Shown here piece after piece: positions 9,076 through 31,672 of a stretch of DNA of 64,000 bases; position 1 is the first letter of the stretch; every line of letters starts with the position of its first letter. The stretch is from Gibbula magus. Its lineage: Eukaryota > Mollusca > Gastropoda > Trochida > Trochidae. The notes beneath the pieces were generated by a model. The model ran no database searches, was not told the DNA's origin, and was given only the letters and a program-made list of their open reading frames with translations. The translations under genes and the position numbers were made by a program. Where the stretch lies: positions 32,526,656-32,590,655 of the forward strand of contig OW388291.1 in the NCBI GenBank assembly GCA_936450465.1. The letters are read 5' to 3'.

Positions 9076-10800
9076 ACAATCAGTAATTGTCAATAAACAT
9101 CATGTTTAACAGTTGTCATAGCAAACTCAATATTAGATCATAATATGGTTCTTTATTTAACTCACAGCCAGTGATGTAGACTGGCGCGAGTTATGAATAT
9201 GAGTACATCGGTACATTGCAATGGATCTTCAAAATATCGTAACGTATTCAAATTATACATAAATACTCCCAACGGTATATCCCGCATCGCTGTGTGCATA
9301 CATGTACTCATTTTACTTTGTAAAAAGATATTATAAAAAATCAAACTGTACATTCCTCGCAGTGGTTGCAGTTGTGATCTGTGTACGCATTAGCCGATCT
9401 TCCTTCTCATTCCATAGGAGCTTCCTTCCGACACGGTATGTTTGTTTCTGTAATAACCGTGGTACGTATCACCGATATTGCTGCGTTTGTTTCGAGAAAA
9501 GGAGGTCTTTGTTCCGTAATGGTCGCGTTTTTTGTCAAATTTGGATGGGTGCGAGGGGACCAAAATCGAGATGTAAACGCAAATCCAGATATTTAAGACC
9601 AAATATAGAGAGAACAACTTTGATTTTGCAAGCTACCTCCCAAAAAATGTCAGTTTTTTGGGATGTAGCGGTTCTTGGGAAGGCGAAAGTGTCCTATATC
9701 CGGCTTTAAGGACAAAAACGGCATTGTCAAGCACCCAAAATATGACCTGATTTCAAATCATTGGGAGACCTACCAAGAGGCTAATAAAAATAATAAAAAC
9801 CTTACAGAAATACATTACATTATAAAGCTATAATCGAATATGGGTAACAATGGAGTGTAAAATATAGATATAAATAGTTCTATACCAACACTCATACAAA
9901 CAAACTTACTTATATGCTTACATGAACGTATTTATTTGTTTGTGACAAATTATGTTTATATTTCTTCATCAACCGATAAAATACGCCTGAAATCAAACGT
10001 CGATCGCTATCAATACATCTCTTCCTGTGTACAGCATTATCACTCTGCACAGGTACAGGGTGTATATTTCTGAGAATCAATTTAAAAAATCGCCAACTCG
10101 ATCATCACTTTTCATCTGATGAAGAAGTAAACAAATTTATAAATATGGGCCTATCTGAAACGTCGTGTTGTATTCAAATAAAGTTTATTCTAAAAGTTCG
10201 CTTTTATGATCGAGTCACACACTCACGGATAGCCAAGTCAAGTACCAGGACTATATAATTGAATATACGTAATTTTCAAATTACAATTTTATACTAATAT
10301 CTCAAAATTTCATTAATGATATTCTATGTTCAATAAATCAAACATCCAACTATAGTATATACTGTATCCTATAACATTAACATATATTAAATATTGAAGT
10401 GTTTCTTGGCAAAATAAAATTCTAAAAAATATATTTTAAAAATCGAACGATGCAAAGTGTCAAAGAAATAATTTACAAGTTCATTGTCATGGGATATATG
10501 TGTTTAAAAAAAATAATAATTCATTCATTCTACATTTGCAACGATATTGTCCTTACCTGGAAAATCGTTAATGATTATCACTCCTCACTTGATAGTTTCC
10601 TGCACAATTTTATTAAAACTCTGTCAACTTATGGACATTTCATTAAGCATCAACACATCTACTTGAAAGCTTTGAACAGGCCATAATGTTCACTTCAACC
10701 AATTGTCTCTATAAATAGTTTCATTGTCATAAACTGGTGGACAATATGTTTGTAAACATCTTGAGATAATTTCTCTTTTATTTGAAACGAATGAAGCCTA
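9076..10800. other. Intergenic DNA between the orphan gene and PAK
   Basis: No supported gene. Several short open frames overlap at 9302-9710, but they lie on both strands without similarity or splice logic. A small perfect hairpin, TCCCAAAAAA..TTTTTTGGGA, is at about 9637-9662. The rest is AT-rich sequence in which I see nothing. Confidence 0.4.
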
Positions 10801-10820
10801 AGGGAGTTCCCAAGTTAATC

Positions 10821-10939
10821 CTTCGCGCCACCTGGCGGCGAATACTTCAAATGCCCGTATGTAACAAGTGCCCTAAAAATATGGCGTCGAAGTTGTAGCC
10901 GAGGTCGGAGACAGTTTACCTGTACAGTTTCTTATTTTG
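10821..10939 (+). promoter_or_regulatory. Probable promoter and non-coding first exon of the PAK gene
   Basis: A CG-containing island (unusual in this AT-rich DNA) ends in an excellent donor TTTTG|GTAAGTG at 10939/10940. No long frame runs through it. A five-codon upstream frame (ATG at 10881, TAG at 10896-10898; MASKL) lies inside. At 10825-10833 GCGCCACCT is the complement of AGGTGGCGC, the fly CTCF core. The next plus-strand coding exon in phase with a start codon is PAK exon 1 (acceptor at 14897), so this is the natural 5' UTR exon of that gene. Joining the two is inference. Confidence 0.5.
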
Positions 10940-11832
10940 GTAAGTGATTTTAGACACAATGTGTATAATATTTAGATGCAGTTATTACTGCATTGTTGGG
11001 CACAGTAGTGCAGGCAATTAATACAAGCATATGGCACACCTTGGACATTTTAGCCGTGGCCTCATTTCCGAAAACCAAAACACGATAGGCTTTTACTTCC
11101 GACCTGTCATAAACTTACTTTTACCTGCCTCGTGGAACGTTTCTCCGATTCTTCACATAATTATGCTTTTTTATCTTAACTCTGACGTTTAAATTGAAAT
11201 CAAAATTATGTAAATGGCTTGTTTTTATACCATTATTTACCGGTAAATGATGCTGTAAACAAGTTAATTTTCGTGATTTTGACCCCGGCTAGACGTTTGG
11301 TTTGTCCCGGCGAAATCACTCGAGGTGACCCTGTCCGGATTAAATGATCCTGGAGCACTCACAGCGTGATAATTACTCGCAGCAAGCAGAAATCTGATCT
11401 TTATTGCCTTCTTGTTATAGGTACCTTAGATCTATATGAGTATGATGATTTATTTTCACCTGTTCGGGGAAATTCGTGTCATATTCACCTGTCAGGAATG
11501 GTGATGGCGTGGATTGGAATCTCCCCTCACCACACCTCATAATCATTAGGCCAAGATGTCCATCATTTATTTGTTCATCAATATTTTATTGCTTCCGATT
11601 ATAAAATGTTATTTACAGTTGATATAATAAATTATAATAACATTCACTAACCTCAGTACACAACATGTATTATTCCATTTGTTTGTAAACTTGTTTATTT
11701 TGTTTTATAAAATGCAAAACATTCATAGTTCATCTACATTCCATGTTTCAGTTAAAATAAATGTATTTATGTTACAGTACTATATTGCTGATTTTATATT
11801 AATTAGACATCATAGTATCAGGCAGGTAGATC

Positions 11833-11852
11833 TATATATATATATATATATC
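11833..11852. repeat. (TA)n microsatellite
   Basis: A short run of alternating TA in the first PAK intron. Apart from it and the SINE pair at 13570-14234, intron 10940-14897 shows no recognisable feature. Confidence 0.8.
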
Positions 11853-13569
11853 ACACCTGACTGAACTATAACATACATCATATATGTATGTGTGGTATGT
11901 GCTTTTCTAATGATGTTTATATCTACACTGAATACCTTTATTTACCTCAACGCAAACGAGAGCTTAAAGTGAAGGATTTTTACAAGACAGAAATTTAGTC
12001 TTATATAATATTTATTGTAATTCTATTTCATGATAGATTGGCCAATAGCGTTTTAATGGCTTCTTCAGGATTTGCTAATTGAGAAACCAAGACTGTATAC
12101 ATGTAGGGCCATGAAAGTTTGAAATATGTTTATACAGTTACATATATTTGTATATATATCTACATATCAATTGTACACTCTTGTTTTCCTTACTTTCATC
12201 TTTGAATAAAACTTAAATTCTAGATTGAAGATTGAAGATATCTGAATTTCAAACTATGGTTTTTATTTTTGGATATAATTGTTTGCAAATACTATTTCAT
12301 ATTTAATGTGAACAATTCAATCATTAAAAATCACTCAGAAAGAATAAAATAGATCAAAAGTATGTTTGGTTCAAGATTGTTTTAATCTTGATCTGCACCC
12401 TAGAAAAAGCATTTACGGTCAAGGAAAAGTGATGGTTTGCTTTTTGTTATCTCGGTTGTAAAAAAATAAGGAAGCTAACATCAATTGTTTAAATTGGGTT
12501 CATTGGAATTTTGAGCATGCGGTTGAATTTTATTAATGGTTTAATTGTTGTGGAGTTCACGTAGGACAAGTTCCTTTCCAAACGCTGCGAGTAAGTAAGA
12601 GTGAGCAGTATTACTGGTATTTCAGAGTATCTGCTGGTACAAAAAATATACTGATTATGCAGTTATGAAATGTGTTTTCATTTTTATTGCTCTATAAAGA
12701 GTTTAAGCTGAAGTATAATTATTTGCCTTTTTTACTAGCCTTTGGAAGATAACTTCTAGTGTAAAACTACTGCAAGTATGAGGTCACAATATTGTACAGT
12801 TGTGACATCACGATGATCATATTGCAGTCACAATGTTACAAAACTTTCTTAAGTCTTAGTTTCAACACTGTCGACAATGTCACTTGATTAATTTGAGCGA
12901 GTAATAAACAGAATATTAAACTTCCTTCCATTAATGTCACCAAATCATTAACTCATTTAATAAAAATTCTATCAAATGGAAGGTCGTTTAGTATCCTTGG
13001 TGTGTCAACTATAATAGTATATTTTGTTCTAGGGCACAGGTGCAGGTTTTAGATGTGAGGACATTGTTGAGGTGTATTGTTAGTGAAAATGTCTGTTTTG
13101 GAATGTATACATCATCAAAATTTTATTTGCGTATTTATATTTTTGAGAATTTTTCTGTATTTGCAATCTCTGCAACTCTGGCTGCAAAGAAATTAATCTA
13201 GAGTGTAATGTTTAAATGCATAAAGAAGTATAAAAGGTGGAAAATAGAGTTCATGCAATAAAGTGAAATTGTATTGCAATACGGGAGCTGTGTATTACAC
13301 TATATCACTATACATCATTTGGTGAGTGAGAGTCTTGAGTATAGTAATTGCTTAGAGCTTTACCTTAGAAATATTATAAAGTATCACCTGATTGTTCTTA
13401 ATTTTAATTTGTTGAATTTGGATGAAATGTTGTTTTTATTATGACTATAGTTTCCATCTTCACACTTGTATATTGAGATAGCCAGACCTACTTATCGGAA
13501 ACCAGACTTTATTTTTTACAAACCTTGCACTCTTTCAGTCAGTCTACACTATTTTTTCTCTCCATTTAT

Positions 13570-14234
13570 TCTTTCCATCAAGGGGGAGGGATAGCACATA
13601 GTTTAGCACATTAGGTTTCCGACCAAGAGGTTTGAATCCCACCAGGGGCTCGGCAACCTTGTCTGCTGTAAATAACTGTAACTTGCAGTAAGGTTTGGGT
13701 GCAATGCTACACTGAATTTCAGCACAGTACCACCACTGGTTCGCTAGTTCCAGCAGACGCTCACAGATTTCACCGCAATGCATAGCCACCGTGGTGTTGC
13801 AGGCTTGTTCCCTTCCATGATACTAGCAGCCTTTATATTTAAGTGGGGGCGGGATAGCGCAGTGGTTAGCGTGTTCCGCTTCGGATCAAGAGGTCCGGGG
13901 TTCGAATCCTGCCAGGGGCACGGCAACTTTGTCTGCAGTAGAGAACTGTTCTACACGCAGTAAGGTTTGGGTGCAATGCTACACTGAATTTCAGCGTAGT
14001 ACCACTCATGGTTCGCTAGTTCCAGCCGCTGCTCGCAGATTTCACCGCAGTGCATAGCCACTTGGCGTTGCGGGCGTTCTCCCTGCCATAATACTAGCAG
14101 CCGCGATATAAGTGAAATACTCTTGAAAGCGGCGTTAAACCCTAACTCACCTCACCTCACCTTTATATTTAAGTGAAATGCTCTTGATAGCAGTGTTTAT
14201 CACCAACTCGCCTCACCTCACCTCTTTCCATCAA
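13570..14234 (+). mobile_element. Older tRNA-derived SINE, interrupted
   Basis: The SINE body occupies 13582-13845 and resumes at 14176-14222, ending in a CTCACCTCACC-type tail. The 5' part has degenerate tRNA-like A and B boxes (TAGCACATAGTTTAGC; GGTTTGAATCC). It is flanked by a 12-bp target duplication TCTTTCCATCAA at 13570-13581 and 14223-14234. A second SINE copy sits inside it. Frames crossing this region are SINE sequence, not genes. Confidence 0.85.
13846..14160 (+). mobile_element. Younger tRNA-derived SINE nested in the older copy
   Basis: The copy is about 315 bp. It begins GGGGGCGGGATAGCGCAGTGG with good A-box (TAGCGCAGTGGTTAGCG) and B-box (GGGGTTCGAATCC) promoters for RNA polymerase III, continues with the same body as the older SINE, and ends GGCGTTAAACCCTAACTCACC plus a CTCACCTCAC tail. 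The 14-15-bp target duplication (C)TTTATATTTAAGTG lies at 13831-13845 and 14161-14175 and is perfect, so the insertion is young. It is a SINE head, not a functional tRNA gene. Confidence 0.9.
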
Positions 14235-14927
14235 AAACTCATGTATTTTATCTTACATAATATAGCAATAAATGCTAGGCACATTTGTTTTCTGTTACTA
14301 GTAACAGATGTTGGAAATACAATACTACAGCCAGAATGTGAGAATGAATAAGAATACCATGTTCCGGTATTGACTTCTAATTGGTTTGAATGAGCACAAT
14401 GTTAATGATGTAAGATTTTCTTTATAACAGAAATTTGCCAATATAGATTAAAATTTCAGACATTTACTGGTTGACAAAAGGTGTATTTTAAAGCCACATT
14501 TTGATAATGACATCTGCGTCTTTCAATTTTGCCTTTTCAGAAACACAAATTTTCTATTAAAAGAAAAAGAGACATTTTGCATATCTTCTACCATTTTATG
14601 ACTTTTTCCCACTCTCAATTTTGAGTAAAAGAAATTTAATTATTATCCATTTAATCTACAGTATAGTTCCTGTTTGTTTTTGTTTCAATTATTTTTATGC
14701 AATTACAGGTTTTACATTAATCCCCTCATATATGTTATCCCATAAACTTCATGGATAACTTCTAAAGTTGTTCCAGCCTACGTTATTTATCGTTATCAGG
14801 AAACGAATCTTAAAAAAAGAAAAATCTGATTATCACAAATCTTTAAAACCAACCAACAAATAAAGATGATAATAACAAAATTTAAATTGTGTTCCAGGTT
14901 ACGTGATTATTGATTATAATCATAATC

Positions 14928-28197
<13,270 letters not shown>

Positions 28198-28355
28198 TAA
28201 CACACCCCTCTACAGCCAGTCTTCTAGAACCGTCAACAGGGCTGACGGCTTGCAACCAGCACCTGCTAACAAAGCTTTGTAAGACACGTATCAGAGCAAT
28301 CGATAAACAGGACTTGTATGATGTCTTGCTGTTAATAACATGTTGCTCATGATTT

Positions 28356-28361
28356 AATAAA
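28356..28361 (+). terminator. AATAAA created at the PAK 3' UTR / DIRS junction
   Basis: The last bases of host DNA (AATAA) and the first A of the DIRS element spell AATAAA, 159 bp past the PAK stop. The inferred empty site reads AATAATTTG, which lacks the signal. Whether it is used is unknown. Confidence 0.4.
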
Positions 28362-28366
28362 TTTTT

Positions 28367-28560
28367 AATACTTACCCTACTTTTACTAGTGCATATTACC
28401 TATATGATCCGATGAAGGATTGAAAACGTGACTGAGACAGGATCCTAACGTAACTGTAGTGAAGTGTAGACAGACTGGCTCTAGGGCACGTCACTACCCG
28501 GAAGTGTAGTGCAATCCACATAGCTGCGTGCGCAGTGATATGAAAACCTCACATTTCCTA
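28367..28560 (+). repeat. DIRS left inverted terminal repeat
   Basis: 194 bp, identical base for base to the reverse complement of 35008-35201 in my comparison. Outer end AATACTTACCCTACTTTTAC, inner end CTCACATTTCCTA; the sequences diverge immediately inside. Confidence 0.95.
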
Positions 28561-29433
28561 TATCGCACCTGCATTACGGACGTGTATTTGAGACGGGAAT
28601 TTTTCTCTTTTCTACCTATTTATCTACCTAAACCGTGTGGTTTAGTCATTGGTATGTCTTTTCTCTATTTTTGTATTGTGAAGTGTAACAAGCGTAGTTT
28701 TCACCTACCTCGTCGTAGAATTTTTTTTCTTCATTCTTCGAGAACGATGTTTTTCTTCGCTCATGCCGCCATTTGCATTGGCTTTCGTGAGGAATTTGAC
28801 TTCTGTTTTTATGCTACGCAGCCTACTCTACCGTTTTATCGTGTTTTCTAACACTTTTACGCGTTTTGGTAGCTATTTTCGTTGTTTTTCTTCGGAGCAC
28901 GTTTTCGCTGGCCATTCAAAATGGCGGCCTCCTTCGTCTTGCTCGATTTGTTGTGGTGACGTCACAACTTTTTGTTTACCGTTTTTGTTTTTTATTTTAT
29001 CCATATTTATGGATAATTTTGATTTTTGTTTATGTTTTCCACTGTGAGTGTAAATTCTTGGCTATTTATAGTCGTTAATTTTACATTGTAAATTTTATTC
29101 TTGTTGAAAGTTTCATGTGTTTACATTCCATGTGTATGAACTTTGACCACAGCGGTTATCTCCCTTTTAACCTTGAGTCTGTGTAGTTCGTATCCAATGT
29201 TGTTTTTCTTTACTTCAATTGTTTCTTTCTTCATGGGAATTTAATTTTTTGGTATTAAAATTTCTTTGTAAATTTTTCATTACCAATTTTGTAATTTTTC
29301 ATGCTTGAATTAAGCTTTCATTACTCAACCTTTTCTGATGTTAAAGTTCTTTTAACATGTTATGGTGGTTTTGTTTGCTTGATTATTTATGTTCACTGGC
29401 TTCTCTTTTTGTTGACAGTGAACTCGTTCTTGC
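28561..29433 (+). other. DIRS 5' leader
   Basis: About 870 bp between the left terminal repeat and the first open frame, T-rich, with only short frames. It presumably contains promoter and leader sequence; no specific motif is recognised. Confidence 0.6.
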
Positions 29434-31662
29434 ATGCCGAGAGTGTTTTGCGTTGATTGCAAATCCCCCAAGTCGGCAAAGGACCCGCACCCCCTCTGCC
29501 CAGACTGTTTGGCGGACACACCGTGTGAGTGGCTCTCCCGGTGTGGTCACTGTTGTCATCTTTCTGCGTCAGAATTCAAGTCTTACCTGAGGGCGAGGAG
29601 AAAGAGGTTCACCCAGCGACGCTGTAGGATGGCCACTTCAGACCTCGACCAGGATACTCTTGTTATCTCTGAACCCATTGACGGGTTGTCTCCAGCAAGA
29701 GATCATCCTCATGATGCTCTTTCCCCTACTGGGAATACTGCTCCATCCAAGACCAAGGCACAGCGTGTTTCTATGGAACAGTTAGAGAACGCGATCAACC
29801 CTGGTGCTCCGCCCATCGGGAACGTATCACGCTCGGATAGGAGGCCCAGGAGTGGGGTGGCAGACCCTCCCTTGTCGGACTCTTCCAACAGGAAATCTCT
29901 CTCTTCTGAGGAGCGCCGGCGCCTAGAGGATCAGCAACGCCTAGGTGAGCGCCAGCGCTTGGAGCTCGAGGTGGAGAAAGAAGAAGAGAGATATCAACTT
30001 TCTCTAAAGGACCTCGAGCGCCAGGAGGATGAAAGATGCTTAGCAGAGCTCAGGGAAACCAGGAGACGCCAGGAGGAGCGTCGTCTGGAACAGAAGCGCC
30101 TGGAGGACACTCGACGTGCAGAGAACGCTCAACGCCAGGAGCTTGAGCGCCAGCGCCGCGAGGATGAGCGCCAACACTTACGGTTGGAGGAGGACCGCCG
30201 CGTCCGGGAGGAGGAACGTCAGCGCCTCAAGGACATCGATTCCCAGCGCCACAAGAACTCTGACCGCCAGCACAGGGATGAGCGGTACCGAGATGAGGAG
30301 CGCCTACGCCTCAAGGAGGTTGAAGCTTTGCGCCACAGAGGGTACGAGCGCCAGCGCCGCGAGGACGAGCGCCTGTGCCGTGAAGATGAGCGCCAGCGCC
30401 TCAAGGACATTGAAGCTCAGCGCCAGAAAAACTACGAGCGCCAGCGCCGGGAAGATGAGCGCCTGTGTCGAGAGGACGAGCGCCAGCGCCTCAAGGAGGC
30501 TGAGCACCAGCGCCTCAGGGATGAAGAGCGTCAGCTTCTGGAGAAGGAGCGCCAGCGTTCTAAGGATCGCTTGTCAAGAGAGCGCTTGCCTGCTCAGGAC
30601 ACCAGTGACTCGCTCTTCCGTGACAGATCTCCTATCAGAGACACTTTGGAGTCGGAGGCTTCTCCTCGTCGTTCAGCCTCCACGTACTCAGAGGACCGCT
30701 ACTATGACCCGGTATCTCCGTCTAAGTCTGTGGACCCTAGCGAACCCCAGGGTACTCATCTGCCCTTAGGAGAAGTGTATTCCTGGATTGCTGACAGGCT
30801 GGTAACGTCTCCATCACCAGGCCCGGATACTGATGCCTCTTTAGCCGTCTGGCATGAGCCTGAATTACTTATCCCTCCACACCCGATGGTCTCGGATGCA
30901 GTTGAGTCTTTGGACGACGAGTTCAGGAAACTGTCGCTCAACCCAACGTTTCGGCCAGCCAAGAATTCGTCTGCTACTTTCAAGGTTCACTCTCTGCAAG
31001 TATTTGACCATGGTGCCCCTCAGGATGACTCTTGTTCTAGGCTGTCAGATGCGCCACAAGGTTCTTATAAAGTGCAAGACGTTAGGTTGTTGTCTGTGGA
31101 TAGAGAGTTGAAGCGGATGTTGAAACCTCTCTCAGCTATCGCCTCTGCCGCTGATGCCCTCACGCAGGACCTTACGGAGGAGAACCCATCGAGGATGGAT
31201 CACCAGTCCACAATGTTTAGGTGGGTGTCCAACTCTGTGTCAGTCGTTGTAGACCACGTTCGCTCGGCTATGGCTTCAACCACTCTTATCCGTAGGAACG
31301 GTCTTCTTGCCCCCTGCATCTGGGAAGAAGAATTCAAGAAATCACTGATAAGAGCTCCTCTTTCCACTCCTACCCTCTTTGCGGACAAGATACCGGAGGT
31401 GTACAAGGAACATGCTTCGCTGGCACAATCAGACTTCACTTTTCGTGCCATCAAGTCTCTGTCAACAGCCTTCGTCCCCAGAAACCCTAGGGCCAACCAA
31501 ACCTATGTGGGGAGACGCAATTCCGTCAGGCTCGCTCAACGTGGAGCTCGTGGTGGAGGACGAGGCAAGTCAGGTAGGGGAGGCTACATCCCTCAGAGAC
31601 CTCGCCCCGATTTCGATCAGCCAAAAACTCCCAAGACCCCAGCCTACAAGAAACGCCGTTGA
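29434..31662 (+). CDS. DIRS ORF1, Gag-like coiled-coil protein
   Basis: 742 residues from ATG 29434 to TGA 31660-31662. The N-terminus has paired cysteines (C6-x2-C9, C22-x2-C25, C37, C40-C41-H42) suggesting zinc binding. Residues about 150-400 are an extremely charged Arg/Glu/Asp/Gln helix (units such as ERQRREDERQRLKDIEAQRQ), with a 30-residue repeat seen at DNA level (90-bp period near 30343 and 30433). The C-terminus carries an RGG-type, Lys/Arg-rich tail (RGARGGGRGKSGRGG) fit for nucleic-acid binding. DIRS ORF1 products are thought to act as Gag; the assignment rests on position and composition. The other long frames here (30116-30769 plus, and minus-strand ones) are shadows of this biased codon run. 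Confidence 0.8.
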   Translation: MPRVFCVDCKSPKSAKDPHPLCPDCLADTPCEWLSRCGHCCHLSASEFKSYLRARRKRFTQRRCRMATSDLDQDTLVISEPIDGLSPARDHPHDALSPTGNTAPSKTKAQRVSMEQLENAINPGAPPIGNVSRSDRRPRSGVADPPLSDSSNRKSLSSEERRRLEDQQRLGERQRLELEVEKEEERYQLSLKDLERQEDERCLAELRETRRRQEERRLEQKRLEDTRRAENAQRQELERQRREDERQHLRLEEDRRVREEERQRLKDIDSQRHKNSDRQHRDERYRDEERLRLKEVEALRHRGYERQRREDERLCREDERQRLKDIEAQRQKNYERQRREDERLCREDERQRLKEAEHQRLRDEERQLLEKERQRSKDRLSRERLPAQDTSDSLFRDRSPIRDTLESEASPRRSASTYSEDRYYDPVSPSKSVDPSEPQGTHLPLGEVYSWIADRLVTSPSPGPDTDASLAVWHEPELLIPPHPMVSDAVESLDDEFRKLSLNPTFRPAKNSSATFKVHSLQVFDHGAPQDDSCSRLSDAPQGSYKVQDVRLLSVDRELKRMLKPLSAIASAADALTQDLTEENPSRMDHQSTMFRWVSNSVSVVVDHVRSAMASTTLIRRNGLLAPCIWEEEFKKSLIRAPLSTPTLFADKIPEVYKEHASLAQSDFTFRAIKSLSTAFVPRNPRANQTYVGRRNSVRLAQRGARGGGRGKSGRGGYIPQRPRPDFDQPKTPKTPAYKKRR

Positions 31663-31672
31663 AGCGTTGGAC

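Noticed and set aside
9302..9709. Overlapping frames of 60-135 codons on both strands
   Set aside because: Mutually overlapping, no recognised domain, lie in intergenic DNA.
13846..13930. tRNA gene
   Set aside because: A and B boxes are present, but the sequence continues into a SINE body and tail with target duplications, and I could not form a convincing cloverleaf.
30116..30769. Second protein frame of 217 codons in the DIRS, and minus-strand frames in the same place
   Set aside because: Shadow frames of the Arg/Glu-rich ORF1 repeats; composition follows the ORF1 codons shifted by one.
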